From NCBI GenBank assembly GCA_024682415.1, contig JAIKZG010000019.1, positions 37,232 through 101,231 on the forward strand: a stretch of 64,000 nt of DNA. The letters run 5' to 3'. Below the pieces are notes generated by a model that saw only the letters and a program-made list of their open reading frames with translations, had not been told where the DNA came from and searched no databases. Numbering within the stretch: the first letter of the stretch is position 1; each line of letters begins with the position of its first letter. The DNA is from Prevotella sp. Its GTDB lineage: Bacteria; Bacteroidota; Bacteroidia; Bacteroidales; Bacteroidaceae. A program made the translations under genes and the position numbers. Below are positions 37,414 to 47,218 of the stretch, in pieces.

Positions 37414-38619
37414 TTAGAAACCGAGTTTCTTACGAAGCTTCTTAGGAACGGCGTTCTTATTTACCATGAAGTCCATTGTCTTAGCAGCGACATAAGCCTT
37501 GGTCATATACCAAATGCCATCATAATCGCCATACTTGCCCCATGAATTCTTCACCATATAATATTCTTTACCATTCTGATCTTTTGCGATACCATAAATG
37601 TGCATTCCGTGATCATCGGTAAGTTCCCAATTGTCAAATTCCTGCTGACGCATTTCCTGTGTAGGAACAAGCTCTGGAGCCTTTACGCCGAGAGAATCAA
37701 GAGTATTGTTCTTCTGAGCCTTTGAAAGTTTGAACCAGTGGTCAGCATCAGTACCTGCCATAGAACGTACTTTCTTCAAGTCAACCAACACACCAAGACC
37801 CTTACGAGTGAAGCCGTCGCCAGTCACGTCACCGCCCCATGCTACAGTATAGCCATTCATGATTGCGTTGTCAATAATCTCACACAAATCATTGATTGGC
37901 ACATTATAGCACATCGGCCAACGCCAGTTATCCTGTACCTCAACAGCAAACTGACTCCACATTGGATGATGTGTATAGCTTGTAAAGCTTACATAATCGC
38001 TCTCCTTAATGCCAAGGCTTGCGGCAAAACTCTTTGGAGTATATGTCTTGCCCTCATAAACGAACTTCTCTGGGCATTTGCCGAGATAAGAATCGAGGAT
38101 ACCCTGAAGGCCATTCTTCCAAGCTGGAGTAAGCTTCTCCTGCTTACCTTTAGCGATAGCCTCTACATAAGGAGTCAATACGCTAAAGAACTCATTGAAA
38201 TTGGCAAGAGTATCGCCATAAAGTGAACCAGGAAGAGCCATAGCGTTCTCCGGAACGATACCATAATTCTCAATGCAATACAATGGGTCAAAGCATGAAC
38301 CACCCTGTGAGAAACTTACATCGCCATGCATACGCACTGCCATTGTAGCGCGATCCATGTATGTCTTGTTAGCAACGAACATCTCTGACAAGTCATAAGT
38401 TTTGCCCTTAGACTTCAACAACTCACTCTCAAAGAAGCTAAGAGTAGAATATGCCCAGCACGTACCGCTGCGGTTCTGATCCTTAATACTTGTAATTGGA
38501 TTAGCCTTTACTACTGTGAAAACAGGCTTGTTAGCATTCTTTACGCTATCCTTCTCTCCCTTTGCGTTAGCACTCATTGCTGCAACTACAAGCAATGCTG
38601 CCATTAAAACTTTTCTCAT
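37414..38619 (-). CDS. C1-family cysteine peptidase (bleomycin hydrolase / aminopeptidase C-like), secreted
   Basis: 401 aa with a signal peptide (LMAALLVVAAMSANAKG). Papain-type active site: Gln and Cys in NRSGTCWAYST (Cys about 54), His in DDHGMHIYGIA (about 340) and Asn in VKNSWGKYGD (about 361). Length and spacing match the C1B group, in which the C-terminus governs exopeptidase activity. The signal peptide makes it a periplasmic or exported enzyme, unlike cytosolic PepC. It lies 41 bp downstream of the M24 peptidase gene, so both peptidases may share a transcript. Confidence 0.93.
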   Translation of the reverse strand: MRKVLMAALLVVAAMSANAKGEKDSVKNANKPVFTVVKANPITSIKDQNRSGTCWAYSTLSFFESELLKSKGKTYDLSEMFVANKTYMDRATMAVRMHGDVSFSQGGSCFDPLYCIENYGIVPENAMALPGSLYGDTLANFNEFFSVLTPYVEAIAKGKQEKLTPAWKNGLQGILDSYLGKCPEKFVYEGKTYTPKSFAASLGIKESDYVSFTSYTHHPMWSQFAVEVQDNWRWPMCYNVPINDLCEIIDNAIMNGYTVAWGGDVTGDGFTRKGLGVLVDLKKVRSMAGTDADHWFKLSKAQKNNTLDSLGVKAPELVPTQEMRQQEFDNWELTDDHGMHIYGIAKDQNGKEYYMVKNSWGKYGDYDGIWYMTKAYVAAKTMDFMVNKNAVPKKLRKKLGF

Positions 38620-38660
38620 TAAAAATATCTGTTATCTGTTAATACTCTATTATATTCTCA

Positions 38661-40070
38661 CTAATTATTTGCCATGAAAGCCTCAATATCTTTTGGATGA
38701 TAAGGAATTCTGTCCTTACCGATAAAACGACATCCGTCTTTTGTTATAAGCAAATCGTCCTCAATGCGAATTCCGCCGAAATCCTTGTATGTCTCAAGCA
38801 TGTCGAAATTCAGGAAGTCCTTACAATGTCCTTTTGCTTTCCAATCATCAATAAGCGATGGAATGAAATAGATGCCAGGTTCATCCGTAACGACAAATCC
38901 TTCCTGCAAACGACGACCTAAACGCAAAGCATTTGTACCGAACTGTGTGCTTGGCTGAACCTCATCATCGAAACCGACATAATTTTGTCCCAGACCTTCC
39001 ATATCGTGTACGTCCATTCCCATCATGTGGCCTAAGCCATGCGGCAGGAACATTGCATGAGCGCCTGCTTCAAGAGCCGCATCGGTATCACCTTTCATAA
39101 GTCCAAGCTCCTTAAGGCGTTCTGTCATAAGACGACATACAGAGAAATGTACATCGCGCCACTTCACACCAGGTTTAGCGACCTCGAGAGCATGATCATG
39201 ACATGCTTCTACGATGCTATATATTTCAAGCTGTCGCTGAGTGAACTTACCATTTACAGGATATGTTCGCGTATTATCCGAACAATAGTTATTTATTGTT
39301 TCCGCACCGGCATCACAAAGCACCAATCTGCCATCCTCAAGCTCTGCCATAGAAGGATTTCCATGCATTATCTCCCCATGCTGAGAAAATATTGTAGGGA
39401 AACTTACCATAGCTCCATAAGAATTAGCGACGCCATCTACCTGACCACCGATAAACTTCTCGGTTACGCCCGGCTTTGTCAAGCGCATCGCCGTTGTATG
39501 CATTTTATATCCTATAACAGCAGCACGCTCCAATTCTTCTATTTCTTCAGGAGTTTTCTGCGAACGCATCTTCACTACAGCTTTAATAAGAGCTACGGAA
39601 GCAGCGTCTTTCTGCTGCGACGGATGTATACCTAACAGTTCAAATATCTGCAATTTAGTATCATAACGATACGGAGGCAAGAAATGCACTGTTCTTTTTG
39701 CTTTAAGCGCATCTGCGCAGATTGTTCTCAATGCCTTCATTGGAGCACTCTCTGCCACACCTACTTGCGCTGCCATATCTGACACGCTGTCCACCGAACC
39801 ATACCAGACAATATCCTCTATGTCAATATCATCACCTATTAGGATTTCTTTATTATTATCTATATCTATGATGCCAACTAACCCATCTCTGTTCTGACCG
39901 AAATAATATAAGAAAGCAGAATCCTGACGGAAAGGATAATATGTATTATTAGGGAAATTGCAAGGAGCATCATTATTACCAAACAATACTATAATACCAT
40001 TATTGCCCGACTCTACCATAAGTCTCATCAATTCGGCACGTCTTTTAATATAGGTTACTTTATCAAACAT
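38661..40070 (-). CDS. M24 aminopeptidase P family protein
   Basis: Xaa-Pro aminopeptidase-like metallopeptidase, 469 aa. An N-terminal creatinase-like domain (1-180) is followed by the pita-bread fold. Metal ligands are visible in LCDAGAETINNYCSDNTRTY (Asp pair), LPHGLGHMMGMDVHD (His), TDEPGIYFI (Glu) and GGIRIEDDLL (Glu). Start ATG 40070 fits the family and lies after the -7 at 40161-40154; the longer frame to 40127 is less likely. Cytosolic; cleaves N-terminal residues before proline. Confidence 0.94.
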   Translation of the reverse strand: MFDKVTYIKRRAELMRLMVESGNNGIIVLFGNNDAPCNFPNNTYYPFRQDSAFLYYFGQNRDGLVGIIDIDNNKEILIGDDIDIEDIVWYGSVDSVSDMAAQVGVAESAPMKALRTICADALKAKRTVHFLPPYRYDTKLQIFELLGIHPSQQKDAASVALIKAVVKMRSQKTPEEIEELERAAVIGYKMHTTAMRLTKPGVTEKFIGGQVDGVANSYGAMVSFPTIFSQHGEIMHGNPSMAELEDGRLVLCDAGAETINNYCSDNTRTYPVNGKFTQRQLEIYSIVEACHDHALEVAKPGVKWRDVHFSVCRLMTERLKELGLMKGDTDAALEAGAHAMFLPHGLGHMMGMDVHDMEGLGQNYVGFDDEVQPSTQFGTNALRLGRRLQEGFVVTDEPGIYFIPSLIDDWKAKGHCKDFLNFDMLETYKDFGGIRIEDDLLITKDGCRFIGKDRIPYHPKDIEAFMANN

Positions 40071-40153
40071 ATAATATATTGTATAGTGTTTAAAAGTTCT
40101 TAAGCAATATTCACACCTTAAAAACAAACATTATAAAAATGTGAATATGTTTG

Positions 40154-40161
40154 CAAAGGTA
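40154..40161 (-). promoter_or_regulatory. -7 element for the M24 peptidase gene
   Basis: TACCTTTG on the minus strand, 83 bp before the ATG at 40070; divergent to the patatin promoter 43 bp away. Confidence 0.5.
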
Positions 40162-40204
40162 CTACATTTTAATTTAAAAGAATAGTATTTAGCCAATTTT
40201 TATG

Positions 40205-40212
40205 TAACTTTG
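40205..40212 (+). promoter_or_regulatory. -7 element for the patatin gene
   Basis: TAACTTTG, 21 bp before ATG 40234. It overlaps the TTG at 40210 and so excludes that codon as start. Confidence 0.55.
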
Positions 40213-40233
40213 TGGCGATTTTATAGAAATTTT

Positions 40234-41082
40234 ATGCAAATTGACAGAAACACAGGATTAGTTCTTGAGGGAGGAGGAATGCGTGGAGTATTTACGAGTG
40301 GCGTACTTGACGCGTTTATGAAATACGACCTATATTTCAATTATGTTATAGCAGTTTCTGCAGGATCAAGCAATGGTATTTCATACATAAGCAGGCAACC
40401 ACGCCGAGCAAGAATATCTGCGATAAATTTCCTTGCGCGCTATAATTATATCGGACTAAGAAACTTACTCACCCAAGGATGCATATTTGATCAAGAGCTA
40501 CTTTACGACAAGATGCCGAATGAGCTCTTGCCTTTCGACTATGATGCTTATTTTAACAGCACTACTACTTTTGAAGTCGTCACCACCAACTGTCTGACAG
40601 GACGTGCCATGTATCTGACAGAGAAGAAAGACAAAAGACGCACTATTGATATAATCAAGGCGTCAAGCAGTTTGCCATATGTAAGCAAGATTGTGGAAGT
40701 AGATGGAACTCCCATGCTCGACGGAGGTATTGTAGACAGCATTCCTGTTATGAGAGCTATGGAAACGGGGCATCCACGAAATGTCGTCATATCCACTCGC
40801 AACAAAGGATGGCGCTCTACAGAAAAAGATATCAAGATACCTCACTTTTTATATAAGAACTATCCTCGATTAAGAGTTGCGCTAAGCAGACGCGTAGCCA
40901 CATACAATGAGCAATTAGAATTGCTCGACAAGCTTGAAGACTCAGAGCAAGCCTTTGTGATACGTCCGGAAAAGCCACTTGAGGTAGGCAGAACAACAAG
41001 AGATACAGCCAAGCTTGAAGCATTGTATGAAGAAGGATTTACAATAGGCGAAAGATTTTGCAAATCACAAGTTAGCAAATAA
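40234..41082 (+). CDS. Patatin-like phospholipase
   Basis: Ser-Asp dyad acyl hydrolase, 282 aa. Oxyanion hole GGGMRG (residues 14-19), nucleophile elbow G-S-S-N-G in AVSAGSSNGISY (about Ser47) and the catalytic Asp in MLDGGIVDSIP. This is the RssA/YjjU-like bacterial patatin type. No signal peptide, so it is cytosolic or inner-membrane associated. Start ATG 40234, downstream of the TAACTTTG promoter. Confidence 0.93.
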   Translation: MQIDRNTGLVLEGGGMRGVFTSGVLDAFMKYDLYFNYVIAVSAGSSNGISYISRQPRRARISAINFLARYNYIGLRNLLTQGCIFDQELLYDKMPNELLPFDYDAYFNSTTTFEVVTTNCLTGRAMYLTEKKDKRRTIDIIKASSSLPYVSKIVEVDGTPMLDGGIVDSIPVMRAMETGHPRNVVISTRNKGWRSTEKDIKIPHFLYKNYPRLRVALSRRVATYNEQLELLDKLEDSEQAFVIRPEKPLEVGRTTRDTAKLEALYEEGFTIGERFCKSQVSK

Positions 41083-41092
41083 TCATATAAAC

Positions 41093-41131
41093 AAAAAGAT
41101 AGGTGTGCCATATAGACACACCTATCTTTTT
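41093..41131. terminator. Bidirectional terminator
   Basis: AAAAAGATAGGTGTG (41093-41107) and CACACCTATCTTTTT (41117-41131), between convergent patatin and trmD. Confidence 0.94.
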
Positions 41132-41146
41132 ATATAAACGTTTTAT

Positions 41147-41821
41147 TTATTTCAACAAATCAGGACGCAGCTTCTGTGTGCGAGCCATAGCTTGATCCAT
41201 TTCCCACGCCTTTATCTTCGCCTCATTACCGCTCAACAGTATATCCGGCACTTTCCAACCCTTATAGTCAGAAGGGCGAGTGTAAATAGGAGCAGCGAGC
41301 ATATCATCCTGAAAACAATCAGAAAGAGCGCTCTGATCATCACTTATAACTCCAGGAATTAATCTCACAATAGAATCAGCCATAACAGCAGCCGCAAGTT
41401 CACCGCCAGTAAGCACATAGTCACCTATTGAAATCTCACGAGTGATAAGATGATCGCGCACACGCTGATCTATACCTTTATAATGTCCACACAATATGAT
41501 GATATTGCCTTTCATTGACAAATCATTCGCCACATGCTGATCAAATTTCTCGCCATCAGGTGAAGTATAAATCACTTCATCATAATCACGCTCAGCTTTG
41601 AGTGCGGCAATACATCTGTCTATCGGCTCCACCTGTATCACCATACCGGCAAAACCTCCATATGGATAATCATCTACACGTCTCCACTTATCAAGAGTAT
41701 AGTCACGCAAATTATGCACGTGAATATCCACTAAGTTTTTTTTCTGTGCTCTTGCCAAAATAGATTCCTCAAGAAAACCTCGGAACATATCCGGCAAAAC
41801 TGAAATTATATCTATTCTCAT
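41147..41821 (-). CDS. trmD: tRNA (guanine-N1)-methyltransferase
   Basis: Methylates G37 of tRNAs, protecting the reading frame. 224 aa. SPOUT trefoil-knot motifs [12 protein letters not shown] and [16 protein letters not shown] bind S-adenosylmethionine, and the N-terminus [14 protein letters not shown] is typical. Its ATG shares one base with the rny stop (41821). Confidence 0.98.
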   Translation of the reverse strand: MRIDIISVLPDMFRGFLEESILARAQKKNLVDIHVHNLRDYTLDKWRRVDDYPYGGFAGMVIQVEPIDRCIAALKAERDYDEVIYTSPDGEKFDQHVANDLSMKGNIIILCGHYKGIDQRVRDHLITREISIGDYVLTGGELAAAVMADSIVRLIPGVISDDQSALSDCFQDDMLAAPIYTRPSDYKGWKVPDILLSGNEAKIKAWEMDQAMARTQKLRPDLLK

Positions 41822-43356
41822 TATTTAGCGTATGCGACAGAACGAGTTTCACGTATTACCGTAATCTTAACCTGTCCAGGATAAGTCATTTCTGTCTGAA
41901 TCTTATTTGCTATTTCGCCTGAAAGCTTCTCGCTCTCAGCATCATCCATTTTATCAGCGCCTACAATTACACGCAACTCACGACCTGCCTGAATAGCATA
42001 AGTCTTTGTTACGCCAGGATAGCTCATCGCAATTGCCTCAAGATCATTCAAGCGCTTAATATAAGCCTCTACAATTTCTCTACGAGCACCAGGACGGGCA
42101 CCTGAAATTGCATCGCAAACCTGAACGATAGGAGCAAGCAATGTCTTCATCTCCATTTCGTCATGGTGTGCTCCGATTGCATTCACGATATCTGGCTTCT
42201 CCTTATATTTCTCAGCAATCTTCGCGCCATAAAGAGCGTGTGGAAGTTCACTCTCCTCATCTGGCACCTTACCGATATCATGCAACAATCCGGCACGTTT
42301 TGCTTTCTTTGGATTCAACCCCAACTCTGCCGCCATTACTGCACATAGATTTGCAGTCTCACGAGCATGCTGAAGCAAATTCTGTCCATAAGAAGAGCGA
42401 TATTTCATCTTACCGACAATACGGATAAGCTCTGGATGCAAACCATGGATACCAAGATCGATGGCAGTACGCTTACCCGTCTCAATGATTTCATTGTCAA
42501 GCTGCTTTTTCACCTTTGCCACAACTTCCTCAATGCGAGCAGGATGAATACGTCCATCAGCAACAAGCTGATGAAGAGCCAGGCGACAAACCTCACGACG
42601 GATAGGATCGAAAGCTGAAATAACGATAGCTTCAGGAGTATCATCAACAACGATTTCTACGCCTGTTGCTGCTTCCAACGCACGAATGTTACGACCTTCG
42701 CGTCCGATGATACGGCCTTTAACCTCATCGTTGTCAATATGGAACACGCTAACAGAATTCTCTATCGCAGTTTCTGTAGCAACTCGCTGAATAGTCTGGA
42801 TAACAATCTTCTTAGCCTGTTGGTTGGCGTTAAGTTTAGCTTCATCCATTATCTCGTTGATGTAGCTTGCAGCATCTGTCTTAGCCTCATCCTTCAAACT
42901 CTCTACCAAACGTGCCTTAGCGTCTTCAGCGCTAAGTCCTGAAAGTTCCTCAAGCTTAGCACGCTCCTGCAACTGCATTTTCTCAAGCTCAGCCTGCTTC
43001 ACCTGCAACAATTTCTTCTCATTGTCTACACGCTGCTGATTCTGCTCTATCTCCTGACGACGGCGTCCCAATTCTTCCTGACGCTGATTCAGAGAAATCT
43101 CACGCTGCTTGAGTCGATTTTCATTAGCTTGTATCTTTTGGTTACGCTGTTGAACCTCCTTCTCCAATTCCGCCTTCTTGTTTAGGAACTTCTCTTTTAC
43201 CTCGAGAAGTTTTTTCTCTTTTATAACGTCGGCGTCTTTGCTTGCAGTAGCAACCATCTTATTATATTCGCCCTTTATAACATAGCGAAAGATGGAATAT
43301 CCTGCCACTCCACCTATGGCCAAAGCCACTATGGTTATTATTATTGTACTTATCAT
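41821..43356 (-). CDS. rny: Ribonuclease Y
   Basis: Membrane-anchored endoribonuclease that starts mRNA decay. 511 aa: N-terminal transmembrane helix (about 3-24), long coiled coil (40-170), KH domain (about 210-265, [17 protein letters not shown]) and HD domain with [11 protein letters not shown] (about 352) and AHHDEMEM. Full length. Located between zapA (69 bp) and trmD (1-bp overlap). Confidence 0.97.
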   Translation of the reverse strand: MISTIIITIVALAIGGVAGYSIFRYVIKGEYNKMVATASKDADVIKEKKLLEVKEKFLNKKAELEKEVQQRNQKIQANENRLKQREISLNQRQEELGRRRQEIEQNQQRVDNEKKLLQVKQAELEKMQLQERAKLEELSGLSAEDAKARLVESLKDEAKTDAASYINEIMDEAKLNANQQAKKIVIQTIQRVATETAIENSVSVFHIDNDEVKGRIIGREGRNIRALEAATGVEIVVDDTPEAIVISAFDPIRREVCRLALHQLVADGRIHPARIEEVVAKVKKQLDNEIIETGKRTAIDLGIHGLHPELIRIVGKMKYRSSYGQNLLQHARETANLCAVMAAELGLNPKKAKRAGLLHDIGKVPDEESELPHALYGAKIAEKYKEKPDIVNAIGAHHDEMEMKTLLAPIVQVCDAISGARPGARREIVEAYIKRLNDLEAIAMSYPGVTKTYAIQAGRELRVIVGADKMDDAESEKLSGEIANKIQTEMTYPGQVKITVIRETRSVAYAK

Positions 43357-43425
43357 TTAATTATTGTTTTTTAGTTTTTATTCTTCTGAAAACTATCACT
43401 TATTCTTTTCACTAAGGTTTGCGCA

Positions 43426-43731
43426 TTATTTTTTAAGTGCCGTTTCGATTTCAGAAGTAAGCTTGGTAATAGTCTGCATAAACGGAATTGTATCGTTGCG
43501 ATCCTCATTTTTCTCAAAACGCAACGCTATATCAATAAGAGCCATTTTTAATAAGTCTTCTTTTCCCTTATGCCCACTATACACCTGTGCGTAGGCATTG
43601 ACAGTATCGGTTATAAGCTTAGCCGCCTTACGATAGTAGGCTTCATCCTCGCGGCTGCAATTCACCGTCATGTCAGTGTCATAGACATGAAGTCTTATAT
43701 GCAGAGTATCTTTATTTTCCTCTTCCATCAT
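43426..43731 (-). CDS. zapA: Cell division protein ZapA
   Basis: FtsZ-ring stabiliser, 101 aa. N-terminal beta-hairpin-helix (LHIRLHVYDTDMTVNCSRED, then YYRKAAKLITDTVNAYAQ) and a C-terminal helix suited for dimer/tetramer coiled coil. Overlaps its upstream neighbour by 4 bp (ATGA), so the two proteins are probably made together. Confidence 0.9.
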   Translation of the reverse strand: MMEEENKDTLHIRLHVYDTDMTVNCSREDEAYYRKAAKLITDTVNAYAQVYSGHKGKEDLLKMALIDIALRFEKNEDRNDTIPFMQTITKLTSEIETALKK

Positions 43732-44024
43732 TTCTCATCACTTAACAAAGTAATGCACTTGTTTACGTCCCTAATCAATTTCGCTAATCTCTTCTTAGCG
43801 CCCTCCATGTCGCCATCAGTAATCTCGATCATCTTTGCCATTTTTAAGCTATTGTAATCATTATGAGCCTGTTCCAATTTCTTCTGCAAAGTTTCTATCT
43901 CTGAGTTTTTCTCATTGACAGCATCATTCAGACGAGCAATTTCTTGCTTCATCTCCTCATATTGCAAAATCATCTGTCTAACTCGTGTCGTAAAGACAGA
44001 CAATGTTTGTTCACTTGCGCTCAT
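43728..44024 (-). CDS. Coiled-coil protein encoded with ZapA
   Basis: 98 aa, almost wholly heptad coiled coil from about residue 12 to 62 (RQMILQYEEMKQEIARLNDA through LQKKLEQAHNDY), then a short acidic turn and a C-terminal helix. No domain assignment. The 4-bp overlap with zapA suggests a ZapB-like partner in the division ring; this is inference from position and shape. A -7 element (TAAATTTG, 44117-44110) is 86 bp upstream. Confidence 0.75.
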   Translation of the reverse strand: MSASEQTLSVFTTRVRQMILQYEEMKQEIARLNDAVNEKNSEIETLQKKLEQAHNDYNSLKMAKMIEITDGDMEGAKKRLAKLIRDVNKCITLLSDEK

Positions 44025-44109
44025 TTTATCGTAGCTTTATATTAAGGCAACCTCTGTTTGAAAAACAAGAAGTTCTTCTGAAATTGATTAATTAGACTTT
44101 TTACAAATA

Positions 44110-44117
44110 CAAATTTA
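44110..44117 (-). promoter_or_regulatory. -7 element for the coiled-coil/zapA/rny/trmD unit
   Basis: TAAATTTG on the minus strand, 86 bp before ATG 44024. Confidence 0.35.
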
Positions 44118-44151
44118 ACTTATTTCTATTTAAAGTCAAAATCCGTATCGT

Positions 44152-44778
44152 TTATTTTTTCTTTTCTTCGTCAGCCGGTCTTGACTCCTTCTTCGCCAGC
44201 ATAACTACCTGGAACACGAAATCCGTAATCCACTTCTGAGAGAAACCTAAACGCTTATCAAACTGACGGATAGCCATTACAGCCTTTATCACGCCGGCAT
44301 CTGTATAATCGTTTTTATTGAATATGTCGTTTACGGTCTTCTCCGTCATCTTATAAAGAGCACTTTTAAAGAATGAAGGAAGACGCAGCTTAAACTTCAT
44401 CAGATTTCCCATTAGCATCATCAAGTCCTGAGAGAATCCCTGGAATTGAATCATATAAGTCTGCACATCCTGTATTTTACGACAATTACGACGAATGCTC
44501 TGATCTATTTCCTTGAAGAAGGAGTCATCAGTGCCGTAAAATTCCTGCATCATCTTTTTGCAATGTGATTTCTCTCCCACTCCGAGCTTATTATTCACAG
44601 TAGGAACATGCAGAGTTGTCTTGAAAGTGCGAAGATCAGGAAGCATTGCGAGATTGGCAATACCTATGTTGGCAGCAATAGAAGCTTGGAAATAAACCCT
44701 TACAAGGGTCATAAAGTCTTCCATTCCACCGACTTTATTCTGTTCTTTCTTGCCGAACAGTTTTTGAAAAATTCCCAT
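44152..44778 (-). CDS. Conserved protein of unknown function
   Basis: 208 aa, not recognised. A short amphipathic start (GIFQKLFGKKEQNK) then an all-helical, soluble-looking chain with few aromatic clusters and a Lys/Glu-rich end. No signal peptide or catalytic motif. It has its own -33/-7 promoter (44855-44884) and stands alone between the phosphosugar mutase and the zapA unit. The amphipathic N-terminus could be a peripheral membrane anchor. Confidence 0.7.
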   Translation of the reverse strand: MGIFQKLFGKKEQNKVGGMEDFMTLVRVYFQASIAANIGIANLAMLPDLRTFKTTLHVPTVNNKLGVGEKSHCKKMMQEFYGTDDSFFKEIDQSIRRNCRKIQDVQTYMIQFQGFSQDLMMLMGNLMKFKLRLPSFFKSALYKMTEKTVNDIFNKNDYTDAGVIKAVMAIRQFDKRLGFSQKWITDFVFQVVMLAKKESRPADEEKKK

Positions 44779-44854
44779 TTTATGTTGTTACTTTATATAG
44801 AATACCTGTTTTACAAAACATTAACAAAGGTTACTCTTTTTCACCTTCTACTTG

Positions 44855-44884
44855 CAAAAGTACTACATAAAAGGCAATTTACAA
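44855..44884 (-). promoter_or_regulatory. -33/-7 promoter for the 208-aa unknown
   Basis: TTG (44884-44882), 19-bp spacer, TACTTTTG (44862-44855) on the minus strand, 77 bp before the ATG. Confidence 0.65.
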
Positions 44885-44903
44885 AATTTTTGCAAACAAA
44901 AAT

Positions 44904-44948
44904 CGGCTCAAACATTTACGCTGATATGGCGCATAAATGTCTGAACCG
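44904..44948 (-). terminator. Terminator after the phosphosugar mutase
   Basis: Arms 44904-44918 (CGGCTCAAACATTTA) and 44934-44948 (TAAATGTCTGAACCG) pair with G-U steps; a T-run follows on the minus strand. Confidence 0.8.
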
Positions 44949-44985
44949 AAATATTATGATAGCTTTTCAACCAAGCCTTATCAAA

Positions 44986-46734
44986 TTAATTTAAGCCAAG
45001 GCTCTGCTTGATTGCAGCAACACGCTCATTAGCCTTCTTGCGCAATGCCTCAAACTCACTTGCATTGTTCATCACGTCCTTAACCTCAAGATAGAACTTT
45101 ATCTTTGGCTCAGTACCTGAAGGACGAACGCTTACCTTTGTGCCATCCTCACAGAACCACTGAAGCACGTTGCTTGTCGTTGGCATGTCAAGTTTCTCCT
45201 TCTTGCCGTCTGCATAAACAACCTCAAGACTTTCATAATCTTTCTGGAGAACAACTTTCGCACCGCCGAGTTCCTTAGGAGGATTGTTGCGATAATTCTC
45301 CATCATTGCCTTAATCTCGTCAGCACCGCTCTTACCAGGACGAACTACATTGATAGTAACTTCATTAGAGAAGCCATATTCCATGTAAATCTTCATCAAC
45401 AAGTCGTAAAGAGTCATGCCGTTATCCTTAGCGTAAGCGCAAATTTCGGCGAGCAATGACATAGCAGAAACAGCGTCCTTGTCACGAACAAAATCCTGTG
45501 CCAAGAAGCCATAGCTCTCTTCACCACCACCGATGTACTGCTGCTTGCCTTCAGAAAGACGTATTTCACGCGCAATCCACTTAAAGCCTGTATAGCAGTC
45601 ACGCATTTCTATGTTATTCTTCTCTGCTATCTTGCGAATAACCTCTGTCGTAACGATAGTCTTTACGATATAATCAGTAGGCTTCATCAAGCCCTTATTC
45701 AAACGATTTGTAATGATATAATACAAATATATCATACAAGTCTGATTACCATTGATAAGCACCCATTCGCCCTTATCATTCTTGCAAGCCATACCTACAC
45801 GGTCAGCGTCAGGGTCAGAAGCCATAACGATGTCTGCATCCAAAGCCTTAGCATCGCGAATAGCCAATGTCAAAGCCTCGCCATTCTCAGGATTAGGACT
45901 TACGACAGTAGGAAAATCACCGCTCTTAACCATCTGCTCCTTTACGCAGTGCACATTCTCAAATCCCCACATCTTCAAAGAACGTGGGATAAGCATCATA
46001 CCTGTACCATGCAATGGAGTGTAAACTATCTTCAAGTCTTTCTGACGCTGAATAACCTCAGGATCGATACTCAAAGTCTTAATCTGCTTCAAATAAATCT
46101 CATCGATTTCCTCACCGATAATTTGAATCAGTTCCTTGTTACCCTCAAACTTAACGTCGTCTACCTTAACTTTATTCACCTCATTAATGATACCTGCATC
46201 ATGAGGAGCAAGCACCTGCGCGCCATCTTCCCAATATGCCTTATATCCGTTATATTCTTTAGGATTATGGCTGGCAGTAACGTTTACGCCTGCCTGGCAA
46301 TGATAATGACGGATTGCAAAAGAGCACTCAGGAGTAGGACGCATATCGTCAAACAGATATACTTTGATACCATTTGCTGAGAATATATTAGCTACAGTCT
46401 CGGCAAAATAGCGGCTATTGTTGCGGCAGTCGTGACAAACCACAACAGAAATATCTTTTTTATCTTTGAAATTCAACTTCAAATAGTTGGCAAATCCCTG
46501 AGTTGCCATACCTACAGTGTAGATATTCATGCGGTTAGAACCAGCACCCATGATACCACGCAAACCACCTGTACCAAATTCCAAATCTTTATAGAAGCTC
46601 TCGATAAGATCTGTCTTGTCAGAATTATCAAGCATATTCTGTACATCATTACGTGTCTTCTCGTCGAAAGAAGGAGTAAGCCATTGCTTAGCTTTCGCCT
46701 CGCATTGTGCAATTAGTTCTTTATTATTTTCCAT
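44986..46734 (-). CDS. Phosphoglucomutase/phosphomannomutase family protein
   Basis: Alpha-D-phosphohexomutase interconverting sugar 1- and 6-phosphates, feeding nucleotide-sugar synthesis. 582 aa, the longer PgcA/PGM2-like form. Active phosphoserine loop VNVTASHNPKEYNGYK (about 141), metal loop DPDADRVG (about 307), sugar loop GGEESYGF (about 400) and phosphate loop RPSGTEPKIKFYL (about 535) are all present. Confidence 0.95.
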   Translation of the reverse strand: MENNKELIAQCEAKAKQWLTPSFDEKTRNDVQNMLDNSDKTDLIESFYKDLEFGTGGLRGIMGAGSNRMNIYTVGMATQGFANYLKLNFKDKKDISVVVCHDCRNNSRYFAETVANIFSANGIKVYLFDDMRPTPECSFAIRHYHCQAGVNVTASHNPKEYNGYKAYWEDGAQVLAPHDAGIINEVNKVKVDDVKFEGNKELIQIIGEEIDEIYLKQIKTLSIDPEVIQRQKDLKIVYTPLHGTGMMLIPRSLKMWGFENVHCVKEQMVKSGDFPTVVSPNPENGEALTLAIRDAKALDADIVMASDPDADRVGMACKNDKGEWVLINGNQTCMIYLYYIITNRLNKGLMKPTDYIVKTIVTTEVIRKIAEKNNIEMRDCYTGFKWIAREIRLSEGKQQYIGGGEESYGFLAQDFVRDKDAVSAMSLLAEICAYAKDNGMTLYDLLMKIYMEYGFSNEVTINVVRPGKSGADEIKAMMENYRNNPPKELGGAKVVLQKDYESLEVVYADGKKEKLDMPTTSNVLQWFCEDGTKVSVRPSGTEPKIKFYLEVKDVMNNASEFEALRKKANERVAAIKQSLGLN

Positions 46735-46774
46735 AATTATGTAAATTACTTGTTTTTCTTTTTTTATGTGATGG

Positions 46775-46782
46775 CAAAGATA
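46775..46782 (-). promoter_or_regulatory. -7 element for the phosphosugar mutase gene
   Basis: TATCTTTG on the minus strand, 41 bp before ATG 46734. Confidence 0.5.
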
Positions 46783-46825
46783 ACTAATATTTTCGAGAAT
46801 GAATATCTATCTGACTATTTTTTTG

Positions 46826-46833
46826 TAACTTAG
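46826..46833 (+). promoter_or_regulatory. Near -7 element for the DUF4491 gene
   Basis: TAACTTAG, one change from TAnnTTTG, 33 bp before ATG 46867. Confidence 0.35.
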
Positions 46834-46866
46834 CGCCCCGTTATTAATCATTAATAATTCATATCA

Positions 46867-47172
46867 ATGGATATCTATTTCACTGGCTTAATCATAGCCA
46901 TTTCCACATTTATTATAATAGGAATTTTCCATCCTATAGTTGTCAAAACAGAATATCATTATGGCACTCGTCCATGGATTCTTTTCCTTATATCGGGAAT
47001 TGCAAGCCTTATCGGAGCTTTGTTCGTATCAGATGTCATTATTTCATCTCTTCTCGGTGTCCTTGGCGCAAGTCTTCTTTGGTCAATCGGTGAGCTGTTT
47101 GAGCAACGCAAGCGTGTGCTCCGTGGATGGTTTCCAATGAATCCCAAAAGAAAAGAAGAATACGGTGAATAG
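46867..47172 (+). CDS. DUF4491 family membrane protein
   Basis: 101 aa with three hydrophobic segments (about 5-23, 37-55 and 57-78) and the conserved core TGLIIAISTFIIIGIFHPIV followed by KTEYHYGTRPW; basic C-terminus RGWFPMNPKRKEEY. These match the DUF4491 family, whose role is unknown. Single gene between the mutase and the convergent symporter. Confidence 0.88.
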   Translation: MDIYFTGLIIAISTFIIIGIFHPIVVKTEYHYGTRPWILFLISGIASLIGALFVSDVIISSLLGVLGASLLWSIGELFEQRKRVLRGWFPMNPKRKEEYGE

Positions 47173-47193
47173 CGAAACAGCGTTCTCTAAAAC

Positions 47194-47218
47194 AGGTATA
47201 TGCAAACGACATATACCT
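47194..47218. terminator. Terminator between DUF4491 and the symporter
   Basis: AGGTATATG (47194-47202) and CATATACCT (47210-47218) followed by a T-run that overlaps the end of the symporter gene. Confidence 0.88.
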
